A stretch of 64,000 nt of DNA from NCBI GenBank assembly GCA_949126835.1, contig OX421507.1, forward strand, positions 13,629,852 to 13,693,851, written 5' to 3'. Origin of the DNA: Anisus vortex (taxonomy: Eukaryota; Mollusca; Gastropoda; Planorbidae). A program made the position numbers and the translations under genes. The notes below the pieces were generated by a model that did no database searches, had not been told where the DNA came from, and worked only from the letters and a program-made list of their open reading frames with translations. Positions within the stretch are counted from its first letter, which is position 1. Each line of letters begins with the position of its first letter. Shown here in pieces: positions 10,701 to 30,814 of the stretch.

Positions 10701-13700
10701 TTGTAGTCTCAACTTTTATTTTATAAGAATTTCTGTGATTTTTAATTTTTGGAGAGATTTATCTTTATTACAAATACAAAACATTAAATAAATCATGAAA
10801 TGAAAAAAGAAGTTTACAAATTATATAGCTCTCATTGGTTTGTTATGTAACCTTTTCTTTTTTTTAAATCTACCGATAATTTTATTATTACAATGAATTC
10901 ATTCCGTAAGAGATAAAATAAGTAAACTTTTGTTGTTTTATAAACAGGGAGAGCTCTTGAATTCTCAGCGAACAATCAATCGAGTGAATTGGCTTTAAGT
11001 CCGGGAGCTGAGGTCATGTTACAATGCAGGTCACTTAAGAAGCCTGGCTCAAAGTTAATGATTTACAGGAACACTGTCTTGGACGTTTTAAATGTCACTG
11101 ACATACAGAGTGATCTAACACATAGAATGTCAAATTTACTGTGTGGTACACAATTCCATGCTGTATGTCAGACTGAGAATGATGGGCTGCATGGGCGAAC
11201 AATTCCAATATTAATATCACCTTGTAAGTTTTGTGTCAACAACTTGATAAATATTCTGCTATTTTTTTTTATGTGTTTAGTTAAAAGTCTGGCTCAAATC
11301 TTTAATTCTGTGTCATACAAACAGCACCAAATTGCATTCATGTTTGATACGAGCTGTTTTGTTAAGATAAAAATGGTCCTAGCAAAGATATAAAAGGGTT
11401 AATGTTAAGCTACAAAGGGTCCTGCCTATTAAATGGGTCCTAGTAAAGGTGATACAAACAGTTCTTTGTGCAAAAATATGTCAATAAATGTTTCAAAAGT
11501 TTAAGACCTCTTGTTATTTTATTTTAAAATTAATCTAAGACTAAGAGAAGCAAAGCAGACCTCACTAGTTTCAATATTTATGAAGAATTATGAAGTATGT
11601 CATTCTAATTTTTCCCATCTTAATGTCAGATACTTGTATGTGTAGTAAGTGGGTCATTCTTTGAGTTTTCCAGAAATCAATGCTTCTAAGGCATTACTCC
11701 CTATCTAATATAATAACTACTTCAATTGCTTTTGAACTAAATCCTTTCTAATGTAAAGTATCCCCGTCTAAGGCCTAAGCAGCCTTTAGAAATTTTACAA
11801 TTCTATGGCATATTATATGGGATTGTGTGGAAAGTATAATGCCCAGCCACCTTTAATTGCCCCAACACACATGTCAGGTGACCTTCATTGCTGGATGGGC
11901 ATCCTCCAGACCAGGATGATATCCTTGCCTTTATCACGATTCAAACCCTGGGATTTGGTTGACTAGCCAAGGGAGAAAACTGTAATATGAATAATATGAA
12001 TGAAATAAAGTACTATAAACAGGTTTCCTTTTTTACTAGGCAAAGCTAACTACATAAACTTTATGGCGAATGAGGAGAACAGGCAGCTCTCTATAAATGC
12101 AGGAAGTGATGTGAAGTTAACCTGCACCTCGGAGGGTGAGCCTGGATCAAAACTAACCCTATACGCAGACAGAATGGATCATGTTCTTAATGTCACAACA
12201 TTTCCTAATCAGCTTACATATGTGATGCCTGATCTCTCCTGCGGTCTTTCTATGCATGTGTACTGTGCTGTAGATGATGTCAGGGCCCTCAACTCAATAA
12301 AGATAACTGTCAAGCCATGTAGGTTTTTCTTAATTTCACTATTCTCTAAAATTTTGAGTGATTTGTTTATGTCTCTTATACATATTTTTAAAGCCAGGGG
12401 CTGCTAGTAATAATTAAAATTGTGTTAACTTTTTAGTTTTGGTTAGCTCCCTTTTTTATTTTCTGTTGAAGGTCAAACTTTGATCACTTAATTGTTAACA
12501 CATAATTGAGAAAGTTGAGATTGGATTGACACTATAATTGCCACACACACCCTGACCTATGTATATACAATATACAACTTCCCAGTGTCAGAATAGAAAA
12601 CACCAATAAAAAACCACATTCCTTCAAACATTTCCAAGAATTTAGAATCACAAAATTCTTTTTGCCTTGACCAGTTATAGTTAAGACATTTAATAGACAT
12701 TACAGACAGAGAGTATACAACTCTTAAAAGTATAAGATGAGACTTAAAATCAAAGAGGAGTGCAGGATGCAATAATCTTCTGTGCTGAAGGATTGCCTCT
12801 TTATTTATTATAACAGGTAATAAATATGTTAAGAGCATTCAGAATATTATCCATGGTTCATAAAGTGATAAATTATTTTGTTATACACCAGGCCAAGACA
12901 AGAATATAACATTCATGGCTGATATGGAAAGGGAACAGTTGGAAGTCTACCCAGACAGTTTGGTTGTGTTCACTTGTGACACTGACCTAGGCCAAGGGTC
13001 AGAGTTCATTTTGTATAACAACACCCCCAGCAATGAACTCTTCAGGACCAAACAAAGTCTCAGTTTTACAATATCTGACTTCACTCCTGGCTCCTCCTTT
13101 AGGATAGGCTGCCAAGTTGAAAATAAGATAATGAGCACATACAGTGAAATACTTGTCAGAGTTAAGCAAAGTAAGGATGTATTTCTTTTTCCCAGTGAAC
13201 AAAGTAACAATTTTTTTACTGTTAAAATGAATAATTGTTTAATTATTAATTTTATGTTATTTTTAGGCTATTTATGTTGGTAAATGTGTTAAGCTTAGGA
13301 AAACTGACCCAGGTTAATTTTGGGATAGTTTTGTAAAATTTGCTTAAATGGACAAAATAGCGTTAAAAAATATTGACTATAAATTTTTTTTTAAAGTTCA
13401 CAAATATGTACTTAAGCTAAGAAGTCCCTAACTCCCATCAAGTTTTTTTTTTTGTAACATTTTTCTGAGTGCTAACAAAAATTAACTTTTTTTTTTATAT
13501 TGACTACCTATTTTCATTACCAGACATTAAGAAATACTGTGTTAAATTTGCAAAAATGTGTAAAAATATTGTGAATTTTAAAAAGATTTTAGAGTAAGAA
13601 CCCTGTTAAAGCTAAATTATATCAAGCATTAATGGACAAATCCAATTTTAAACATGATGAATTACCATTTCTGGGACTTTAGAAATAATTTAGTGAGATA

Positions 13701-15054
13701 CAACTATTTTCCCTGAAACTTATTTCCAAGTTGTTCAGCTCTGATGTGACATTTAAGTTTAAGGAAAGCTAGAGCAGTGTTGTACTGGATAGAAAGTCCT
13801 CTTGTATGCTGCTGTCAATAAAAAACTGGTAAAATGTAATATATAATGGGTTGCAAAGGGGAAGTAATACATTTCAATGTAGGCCTACTATTTAAGGGCT
13901 CAATATTAGGCCTACATCAAATTATGTGTTTATTAAGTAAGAATACATTTTCAAAATTAGGGCCTAACCGAATAGATGATTTCCACTAAGTGCTGAATCC
14001 GAATAGTTCACGTACTATTTGTCAGATCCGGGAAAAATTTTTAAGTAATAGCAACAAATCCGGAGTTTTGTTATCATCAGTAAAGTTTATTCTTTGGATA
14101 GTGTTTCCCATGTCTTATGTATGCTTACAATAGCAGTAGTTTATCCTTAGACAAAACTGATTAAACAGATTTTGTATTTTAAAGTTTAAATATTTATTTA
14201 TTGAAATCTAAAATGGAAACTTTTTCTTTTTGTAACTGTTTTTCTTATTATTTTTTTATGTGGAAAATACTTCAAGAAATTGGGTCTGAGGGGAATGTCT
14301 GAGGCAATTTTGTTTAGTTCATATTCAATGTAAGAATGTAGTTGTGTAGTTGTGTAGTTGCTACAAAAGGATGTAAAATGTAAAGTAAATAAAAAATAAC
14401 TTAAGGATATTGGGGTATTTTTTTTGTATTTCCATGAGAAATACAACCCAATAGCAGCCTGCTGGTGCAATGCTCAGATAAACATAGAGACAAAAACACT
14501 TTCCTTGTCCCTTATGCGAGAACAAATGAATATAAGTACTCTTTCTTCCCAAGTGGCATTTGGGCATGGAATGGGTTGCCTGAACAAACCAAGAAAACCA
14601 GTAACTTAACGTTATTGAAAACATTAATAGAGATGCAAGACTAGATTCGGACCATGGATGAGTTTAGGACGCAATAATCTCTTTTATAGAAGGAGCATCT
14701 GTAATATAATATGATAAGATACAAATGAGATGTTTCTTTACTTCTTTCTTAGGTAAGGCAAACTGCTGTGTTGGGATCATCGTGTCGGCCACAGCTGCTC
14801 CCTGCTTGTTTTTGCTCGGACTCACTCTGTACTTCATTGCCAAACACAGGCAGAGAAAGTTCAGCCATTTACCAGGCAGGGTTCCCTTCGCTCATCCGTC
14901 CCCAGTGGATGACAAGATGTTTGAACCACCAGCTTATGGAGACAAGTACTCACACCTGAAGCTACCTTTAAATTTAGAACAAAACACAGATTGCGACCTA
15001 CCCCCTCCTCCATATTCAGAAATAGCCAAGTACTGTAAGATCCCTGATAAATAG
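7690..15054 (+). CDS. Single-pass Ig-like cell-surface receptor with PPxY tail (7 exons)
   Basis: Exons 7690-7738, 8155-8358, 9790-9945, 10948-11223, 12040-12318, 12892-13170 and 14753-15054 join in frame to 1545 nt (514 residues plus stop). All six introns are phase 1 with GT-AG ends. Residues 1-17 form a signal peptide. Residues about 30-136 make an Ig-like domain, and exons 4, 5 and 6 each encode one further Ig-like domain with two spaced cysteines. Residues about 421-444 form a transmembrane helix followed by the basic stop-transfer KHRQRK. The tail of about 65 residues has PPAY (473-476), PPPY (499-502), YSHL and YSEI. PPxY motifs typically recruit WW-domain proteins such as Nedd4-type ligases. 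It should sit in the plasma membrane and bind an unknown ligand. Polymorphic single-pass immune receptors are known in snails; membership in such a family is only a possibility. Confidence 0.85.
8155..8358 (+). CDS. Receptor exon 2: first half of Ig-like domain 1
   Basis: Acceptor TTTGTGTTTAG|GT, donor A|GTAAAG, phase 1 on both sides. It encodes a B-strand-like LRLVCNSAWHG and a C-strand tryptophan in DVSWVVYNG, so this domain keeps the usual Cys...Trp pair. Additional cysteines (STCQAGECKN) suggest an extra disulfide. Confidence 0.85.
8690..9010. repeat. Dispersed repeat family C copy (intron 2)
   Basis: Shares CTCTAGTGTTTCTAG and CCCATACAGAAGATGCATA with 22085-22445. The type of element is unknown, and its order and spacing are preserved between the copies. 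Confidence 0.6.
9107..9328 (-). repeat. Dispersed repeat family A copy, minus strand (intron 2)
   Basis: Near full-length: GTACTCTTTCTTCCAGAGTG, GCATGGAATGGGTTGCCTGA, ACAAACCAGGAAAACC and GACGCAATAATCTTCTTCAT are all present in order. It ends in ATAAGATAAGG next to a GGCCTA motif. Confidence 0.85.
9790..9945 (+). CDS. Receptor exon 3: second half of Ig-like domain 1
   Basis: Acceptor TTTTTTTCAG|AT, donor ATG|GTAAGT, phase 1 both sides. It encodes the F-strand-like KVECHLLKN and ends WNLSIY. The exon divides the domain that the other three Ig-like repeats carry in a single exon. Confidence 0.85.
10025..10310 (-). mobile_element. tRNA-derived SINE family B (intron 3), minus strand
   Basis: Nearly complete. 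Its + strand shows ATTGACCAGTTTCTGCGGCC, CCAACTAATGTCAGGTACCC and CAGAGCTGGGTAGACTCACC, ending in the complement of a tRNA-like head (B-box complement GGATTCAAACCC, A-box region CTCAGCCACTGTGGCC). Confidence 0.9.
10349..10429. mobile_element. Tiny piggyBac-like MITE copy 1
   Basis: A 73-bp body (10353-10425) is flanked on both sides by TTAA, starts CCCTTACAGTCC and ends GGTACGGGAAGGG. Copies at 15576 and 62526 are also TTAA-flanked and share the central CTTCTATCTATGCTGCCTTC (inverse here) and ATATACGCG. Confidence 0.75.
10948..11223 (+). CDS. Receptor exon 4: Ig-like domain 2
   Basis: Acceptor TATAAACAG|GG, donor CCT T|GTAAGT, phase 1 both sides. The B-strand Cys is in VMLQCRSL and the F-strand Cys in FHAVCQTEN. 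PGSKLMIY occupies the C-strand, where an Ig fold usually has Trp. It shares the PGSKL..Y and LNVT words with exon 5, so the two arose by duplication. N-glycosylation sequons (NQSS, NVT) are visible. Confidence 0.85.
11810..11955 (-). mobile_element. Degenerate SINE family B copy (intron 4)
   Basis: Recognisable from ATGCCCAGCCACCTTTAATT, CCCCAACACACATGTCAGGT and CACGATTCAAACCCTGGGAT. It is old and partly deleted. Confidence 0.65.
12040..12318 (+). CDS. Receptor exon 5: Ig-like domain 3
   Basis: Acceptor TTTTTTACTAG|GC, donor CCA T|GTAGGT, phase 1 both sides. It has Cys in VKLTCTSEG and Cys in MHVYCAVDD. PGSKLTLY again replaces the Trp strand. Closest to exon 4 by eye (PGSKL, VLNVT, S/LLCG). 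Confidence 0.85.
12700..12800 (-). repeat. Degenerate repeat family A fragment (intron 5)
   Basis: TATAAGATGAGAC and AGGATGCAATAATCTTCTGT with following GAAGGA match the 5' part of family A on the minus strand. Weak copy. Confidence 0.45.
12892..13170 (+). CDS. Receptor exon 6: Ig-like domain 4
   Basis: Acceptor TTATACACCAG|GC, donor CAA A|GTAAGG, phase 1 both sides. Cys in VVFTCDTDL and Cys in FRIGCQVEN. QGSEFILYNN sits in the C-strand position. It is the most diverged of the three duplicated domains. It lies next to the membrane and is followed by a 1.58-kb intron. Confidence 0.85.
14490..14722 (-). repeat. Dispersed repeat family A copy ending 30 bp before the TM exon
   Basis: Near full-length minus-strand copy: CCTTGTCCCTTATGCGAG, GCATGGAATGGGTTGCCTGA, ACAAACCAAGAAAACCAG, GGACGCAATAATC and AAGGAGCATCTGTAAT. 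It ends at about 14722, just before the polypyrimidine tract and acceptor (TTTCTTAG|GT) of receptor exon 7. Confidence 0.85.
14753..15054 (+). CDS. Receptor exon 7: transmembrane segment and cytoplasmic tail
   Basis: Acceptor CTTTCTTAG|GT, reading S-K-A-N-C-C then a hydrophobic run with GIIVSATAAPCLFLLGLTLY, the stop-transfer KHRQRK, and a proline-rich tail with EPPAYGDKYSHL and LPPPPYSEIAKY, ending at TAG. The two tyrosine motifs are 18 residues apart, longer than the standard ITAM spacing, so ITAM function is not claimed. AATAAA-type signals follow at about 15242 and 15287. Confidence 0.85.
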
Positions 15055-15121
15055 TTGTCTACATCCTAAACCTTAGCTGCATTTTTGACCCTTTCTGTTT
15101 AAGCAAAAAGGGATGTTACTC

Positions 15122-15426
15122 TTAACCCCTCCAGTATTGACCTACATTTTTGCTAAATGACCTTGCCTAATGACCTTGCCCATACATCCAGTAATTAATT
15201 GTTTGAGTATATCCTGAGTACCACAAGCCTTGCAATGGGATTAATAAAAAAAAAACAAGCATTTTAACCATTAAACTTTTCCTCTATCAAATAAATAGTT
15301 GCCAAAGATTGTCGTGAAATTTGGCATCTTTACTTTTGTGATTAGAAAAGGGAATTATATGCACCTGGCTAGAGGAAAATATAATGAGCTGGTAGTAAAA
15401 TACATACCTGGTACTGAATGGGTTAA
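15122..15426. mobile_element. Possible piggyBac-like MITE in the receptor 3' UTR region
   Basis: A 297-bp body is flanked by TTAA on both sides. It starts CCCCTCCAGTATTGACC and ends GGTACTGAATGG, imperfect inverted repeats sharing CAGTA. It includes or abuts the likely polyadenylation signals of the receptor gene. Confidence 0.45.
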
Positions 15427-15575
15427 AAAAAATATTTGCAAAACTATTCTCTATTACAGCTTTTTATTCATTATTAAAATATTTAAAAAGAAACAGTAAC
15501 AACTATTTTAAATTAATAGTTGACATAACTCAGGAATACAAGCTTGAAAAAAATGTTTTCTACTCTAATACTAGT

Positions 15576-15657
15576 TTAACCCTTCCTGTACCGACCTACT
15601 TCTATCTATGCTGCCTTCAGTTCCGCTTATATACGCGCTCGGGACTGTAAGGGTTAA
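15576..15657. mobile_element. Tiny piggyBac-like MITE copy 2
   Basis: TTAA-flanked 74-bp body, CCCTTCCTGTACCGACCTAC to GGGACTGTAAGGG, in the opposite orientation to the copy at 10349 and very similar to it. Confidence 0.75.
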
Positions 15658-15659
15658 GA

Positions 15660-18430
15660 TAAGATAACAAAAATTAATTGCTATTCAATACTTTTGTTCG
15701 GGATTAAATGAAAATAAATGACAGAGTTCTGGATTTTACATTTACACTGGTTTATTTCCCTTTAAATTCTAGAATATATATCACAGATTTTTCATATATA
15801 AGCTTATGTTGTATACTCCAGAAAATAATGCTTTTCTGATGGCGTTGACTGTGATCTTAGTTTAAAAGATAATACACAAGGATTTGTTTTATTGTGTGCA
15901 TGAACCAAACAATTAAAAGAAATGAATATGACATTTTCATTATAAATATGCTTGGCATAGTGCAAGCAGGAATTTCTGTTGAGAGTAGAGAGGCAGTAGG
16001 TGGGGGCAGCCAGTCTATCTGTGGGCAAACGTTAGCCACTCAGTCACAGATAGATAACTTTGTTGGACAATATATTAAATATGTGATATCATAAAATGAA
16101 GCTAATGATCTTGCAGTGCGTTAATCTTATTTATTACTATTTATTAAGAGTTTTAAAATGTATGTACCATAATATAGTTTCTATAGTCCATTTATAGTTT
16201 GGGAAAATATACCAAAGGCTTGTGAAAGTTTGTCAATTTTGCTAAAATTAAAAAAGTTTTGTGAAAAAAATGTATATAATTTTTAAAAAATTGATTAACT
16301 ACTTATAGTTACATCAAAGAGTCTTTAAGTCATATCATGGTTTTTGATAAATTATTCAATGTATACTTTAAAAAACAACATTTGATTAAATTTATCTCAA
16401 CTACTTAAAAACTTTATTAGATGTTGAGATCTTTCATAAATACCTGTGTTAAATGATTTGAAAAAAGTTTGGAAATTTTGAAATGATTTTATAGTGCGAA
16501 CCTTGTTTTAAAACAATACAATTATTTTAATTGAAGACAAAAATATCCGGCAAAGTTGTTAATGAATATATCTATGAATTATAATAGTGTCACTTATGTT
16601 TACATAAAACATAAATTAAAAAAAAACAACTAAAGTTTTAAACTTTGTGATTACAAAAGAAAGACTTCACAAAGTGGAATGAATGTAATGTATAATCTAT
16701 AGCAGACATTCCATGTGATATAAAATCATGTGCATTTCTGAATTTCATTAAAACAAATTGTATTTGAAAATGAGATTGTGCACTGTGTATAATGTATATT
16801 TTGTGATATTTACCTTTACTTATTTTTCTTTTTTTAGGACATAAGTATATTTCCTTGCATATATTTTAGTTGCTGTTGTAATCGTATCATTTTATCTATA
16901 AAAGTAATTTTTGTTTTATATTTATAATTAAATATCTTATGAAACTTTATTTATATTTCCCTTTTTTATTATTCAATAATTATGATTAAAAAAAGGTAAA
17001 TAAACTTTAGCTACAGAGTGCTATCGACTGCCAAAAATGGTCTTAATGAGTTAATGAGGCTCTTTTCTTCTTTCCTTCACTTATAGAGACAGTATTAATC
17101 AAGTGAGAATTAAAAAAAACAACAGTAAAGTTTTGCATATATAGGCCTACATTTTTTAAGTGTATTTTGTTTTTCTGTTAAAACTTGAATACACTCCAAA
17201 ACTATCTTCTGCATTCTTCTTCTTGAATAATAATTAATTGAAGAAAACAACTGATTTTTTAAGGTGGGTGTGACAATAAATTCGGCAAGTAGTCTTTGTG
17301 CCAAGTTACAGCTAGATAGGATGATGGGAAGTGGGTCAGTAACAATTCTGAAGTTTTTAAACTGGCTGCCACCAAAAGAAACAAGAGAAGTTAATAATAT
17401 AAAGGAACAAGGTCTTCATTTGATTTGTCAACACTGATACCTAATATTATTCACAAATGAAACTATTATGCAAATGGAACTATATATATTATATATTTGC
17501 AGACTGTTGGTGGTTGAACACACAGAAAACAAATTCTATGGTTGAACCTAAGTTGATATATGGCCTATGGCCCTATGTAAATAAATTCATTCACTTTCAC
17601 GTTTCTCGCTGTTTTGGACGACAGAAGACTTGATTGTGTTGAAAAAAAAACTACAATTAACTTCCAAATCAATGTAGAGATCAGTCATTTAGTTTTTAAA
17701 CGTTTTATAACAACATCTTTGAGTCAACTGTTGTTTTGTTTTCAGATAGTAAACAAACGTGTTTGGGTCTCAACAGTGCCCTATATTTAGAATAGCTTCA
17801 GTAGCCTAGGCCTATTCTGTCCCAACATGAGCTGATTTTCTACTGAAACATCAACTGTTGTGTAATAAATATCAAAGTAGCTTTACGTAAGGAAGTCAGA
17901 TTCCTTCTGAACAAATCCTGATCACTTAAGCATTCACGACCTGGCGTGGACTAACAAGCTTCAGGTCTTATGTTTCAATCAAGTCAAATCTCATTCTATC
18001 TCTCAAGTTTGCTAATCGCCGAGAACTGACGGAGATTAACGAGTACTTTCTCCTAAATACCACCGCGAATTAAGGTTAGCCCGCCACCCCCTTTTTGAAT
18101 CCATTCTTTCGTCATTCGCCTTACTCTTATGACTATGTTTGTGGATCTGGCGGGTGTTATGAAATGTCTAGTTTATTGGAGGGGAATTAATGACATTCTG
18201 GGAGCAAGGAGAATTTGGTACAAGGCATGAGTGAAGGGACAACATTGGCGGTAGAGTTAGGCTAGCTTTAAGGAAGCGAAGGAAAAGATTTAGGGTAAAA
18301 AAAAAACATAGATCAGTGGTTTTGCCCTACAAATTATTATAAAAGCAATCGAGGACACAATTCCGCCCATAAACTAACTTTTTTGTTTTTAGTTAAAAAG
18401 GTTCCACACTTTGAAATCGGCTAATCATGA
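15660..18430. other. Gene-free AT-rich DNA
   Basis: No exon-like frame, RNA gene or well preserved repeat was recognised. TAGGCCTA octamers occur at about 17143 and 17806. The sequence near 17290-17350 (TGCCAAGTTACAGCTAGATA then GTGGGTCAGT) resembles 28640-28680 and may be an old dispersed repeat. Confidence 0.55.
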
Positions 18431-18439
18431 AACTATTTT

Positions 18440-18617
18440 ATCTTATCTCTTATCTTATAGACTACATTACAGACGCTCCTTCTATAAAGAAGATTATTGC
18501 GTCCTACGCTAATCCGTGGTCCGAGTCTAGTCTTGCATTTTTATTAATGTTTTAAATGATGTTAAGTTACTGGTTTTCCTGGTTTGTTCAGGCAACCCAT
18601 TATATGCCCGAATGCCA
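18440..18617 (+). repeat. Dispersed repeat family A copy
   Basis: One of the best copies: ACATTACAGACGCTCCTTCT, AAGAAGATTATTGCGTCCTA, CGCTAATCCGTGGTCCGAGT, CTAGTCTTGCATTTTTATTA and GTTCAGGCAACCCATT. It lacks the 3' quarter. Confidence 0.9.
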
Positions 18618-19100
18618 GTAGTCTATTTTCTACATATCACTAAAATAGTTTGATTACTTAGTCAATTTTAAAGTCATTATTTTGTGCTAGATATTTTTAA
18701 AGGAGAGTTGTTTTTTTTTCAATTATTTAGTCCGTGCCACCGTTTAGTTATTAACAAATCGTATCTTTTAAAACGGAAATTTTTTCAGTCTATTTTTAAT
18801 TGTCTAGTTATGTGGTCAGTGGTTGTTATCATATCTATCTAGTTTATCTACACTTTGAACAGTTTAATGTCTTTGATAGACTCCTTTTTTTTTGTAAGTT
18901 AACTTAATAACTTCCCCCCCCCCCGCCTCCCGCAACTTAGCCTAGTGTAGAAAATGTCATCTTAAATTGTAATAAGGCTACACAGAGGTCAATTTAACCT
19001 AGTTTAATGCCAAGGGCCAAGAAACACCCAAAATAATAAAACAAACAACATATTTATTTCTAGTAATATTCGTTTTAAACAATTGAAGTGTATAAACAGG

Positions 19101-19335
19101 GTCTTATCTTATCTTATACATTATAGACGCTCCTTCTATAAAGAAGATTAGAATGTCCTATGCCTACGCTTATCCGTTGTCCGAGTCTAGTCTTGCATCC
19201 CTATTAATGTTTTAAATTATGTTAAGTTACTGGTTTTCCTGGTTTGTTCAGGCACCCCATTCCATACTCGAATGCCGATCGGGGAGAAAGGTTACTTATA
19301 AGCATTTATTTATTCTCGCATAAGGAATCATCTAC
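19101..19335 (+). repeat. Dispersed repeat family A copy with a six-base insertion
   Basis: Landmarks are in order from CTTATCTTATACATTATAGA to CTCGCATAAGGAATC. The word GTCCTACGC of the other copies reads GTCCTATGCCTACGC here (19155-19169), a six-base insertion at a TA. Confidence 0.9.
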
Positions 19336-19959
19336 ATAGGCCTAATGTTTGAAAATCTTTACAAAATGTATCATTAGATTGTCTAACTTTTATATGTAAG
19401 TGCAGTAGGCCAATAAAAGCGTCCTTTAAAAAAAACCGTCTCTTATGTGTTAAACACTTATCTATAAATACAAGCATGGATGTCTTTTGACTCCCATGTT
19501 ATCTCTTTAAAATTTCCCAATTTTCCTTGTTTTCTTATATACCTCAAGTTAATTTATCCACAGTAACCAATACGAAATGGCTTTCATGCACGATCTCTAT
19601 AGGCTACGTCTATGGCCGCATGTAAAAGCAGTCAAATAAAAGCAATACAAATATAGGCCTAATATAATTATAGTTAAGTGGAATCAAATTTTAAGCATTG
19701 TGCAGCACACATGACTGCACTGACGATGAACACATAATAAAGCTGTATTTTGAGGAAAAAAAAAGTAAACTTTCTCTTAAATTATAATTTTACAATTTGA
19801 AAGTGACTTTATTTTCATTTCTCTCCGTTATAGATTCTGAATTACGGATACACTGTATATTTAAAGACGGTAGGTCTGTGTGTTTATGTGTGTGTTATCA
19901 TATAAGCTTAGGCAAATCATAAAGTATAAGTATAGTTTCTATACCAAGCATTTACCTTA

Positions 19960-20165
19960 TCTTATATCTTGGAAGCGTCCTTTATAGTTATAATAATAAT
20001 ATACAGAAGACTATGCTATTGCGACCTTACGCTAATCCGTGTATTGAGTCTATTTTTTTAAAATTCTGATTGGGTTTTCGAAAGATTAATTATTTTTTTT
20101 TGTGGTTTTCCTGGTTTGTTCGGGTAACGCATTCAATGTCCGAATGCCGCTCGGGAACAAAAGAT
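19960..20165 (+). repeat. Dispersed repeat family A copy, diverged
   Basis: Recognised from TTATCTTATATCTTGGAAGC, TACGCTAATCCGTG, GTGGTTTTCCTGGTTTGTTC and CCGAATGCCGCTCGGGAAC. Confidence 0.75.
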
Positions 20166-20299
20166 AATTTATAGTCTTAGGTGGGTGGGTGCAGAAGAAT
20201 TTGACAGCGGAGCAGAAAGTTGCCACATTATACTAAAAGACTGCAAAAGATATTGGGCTCAGGGGGGACATAGTAATGTCTTTTGTACAATATAACTTA

Positions 20300-20692
20300 G
20301 CTTACTATATTGCACTGCACCTTACTACCGTCAAGAACTCATATCAAAGCACGCGCCATCAAAGGTAGGCTTACTGCGCTCCTCATCACATTCACTCGAC
20401 TCTTTAGAATTCCAAGTGTGGCTGGACACAAAAAGAAGAACTCTGAAGTGCGCTCATTTGAATCTGTGGTGCCTTTTATATGGAACAGCTATAACAGCTT
20501 GCCTCAGGCACTGAGATATTCTGTCTGAGACGAAAGAGCCTTATAAAAAGGGTTTAAAGACCGTCATATTTAACTCGTGGCTGGCTGTATGCCTTCCATG
20601 CCACTGTAAGTTATACCCAGAGAGTACTGACCATACTAAACGTAATAGCAAGGATACAAGTGCTATATAAATGACCATTATTATTATAACTC
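20300..20692 (+). mobile_element. 3' end of a CR1/jockey-like LINE
   Basis: A reading frame ending at 20528 contains RSFESVVPFIWNSYNSLP, the conserved word at the C-terminus of many LINE reverse transcriptases (typical form: RSFS..AP..WNSLP). It is followed by about 160 bp with AAGTGCTATATAAATGACCA and an ATTATTATT tail, a common LINE 3' terminus. Only the last part of the ORF remains. Confidence 0.65.
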
Positions 20693-20810
20693 CCCCCCCC
20701 CCCAGCCGTCAACTTTGTATTTTCTCACCTGGAAAAGATTTCACGTACGTCTGCTCACCCAGTTACCCCTTCTTCAAAGAACCAGTATCGTATAGCTAGA
20801 GAACTGCGAC

Positions 20811-20890
20811 CTTATCTTACATGTTACAAATGCTTCCTCTACATAGAAATTTATTGCTTCCTACGCTTACCCGTGGTTCTGAATAGATTA
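20811..20890 (+). repeat. Repeat family A, 5' fragment
   Basis: CCTTATCTTACATGTTACAA, TTATTGCTTCCTACGCTTAC and CCGTGGTTC match the first third of family A. Confidence 0.65.
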
Positions 20891-20969
20891 AAAATTTGAT
20901 TTATGACTAGAATCTATAAGAATTACACTTTAAATCATATATTATTTCATATTTTAACATCATAACATA

Positions 20970-21188
20970 TTGCATTAGTCTAGATTTTGACAAGAAAAAA
21001 AATTGCACTAGTCTAGATTATGACACGATAAAAATTGCACTAGTCTAGATTACGACAAGATAAAAATTGCACTAGTCTAGATTATGACGCGATAAAAATT
21101 GCATTAATCTAGATTTCAACAAGATAAAAAATTGCACTAGTCTAGATTACGACAAGATAAAAAATTGCACTAGTCTAGATATTGACAA
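20970..21188 (+). repeat. About 32-bp tandem repeat upstream of the GH18-like gene, 7 copies
   Basis: The unit is TTGCACTAGTCTAGATTA followed by TGACAAGATAAAAA. The core ACTAGTCTAGA is conserved in most copies and the spacers vary by one or two bases. The array ends about 270 bp before the proposed start codon at 21460, so it may lie in the promoter. Confidence 0.9.
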
Positions 21189-21459
21189 TTTACACGAATT
21201 TTTTTTTACACAGAAATATTTCTAACAAGATAAGTAGTCGTACACATTTTTCGACACGGTGTCGAATTGTTATCACGAGAACAAAGTATTGCATTTTTCT
21301 TTAACAATGGTAGCGAATTGCATTTCTCACTTCACTTAACAAGATTGCATTTCAAACTATATCAAATTACGTTGATTTTATTTTGTTCTTCTTTTATGTT
21401 TGTAAGAGGGAAGAAAGTGATTGCCAAAAAGAAAAGTAGGTAATCTTGTACTAACCAAG

Positions 21460-30719
<9,260 letters not shown>

Positions 30720-30814
30720 AGAATTAAGGGGGGGGATTTTTCTTTATGTTGTTTGTTTTCTCTTTTAGCTGGAAAATTTAATGAATTAAAATTATTTAAC
30801 TTATATAATTATTT

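Noticed and set aside
14725..15054. Receptor tail as a separate small gene starting upstream of 14753
   Set aside because: A good acceptor at 14752 in phase 1 fits the preceding exon exactly; the extra upstream codons are intron and repeat sequence.
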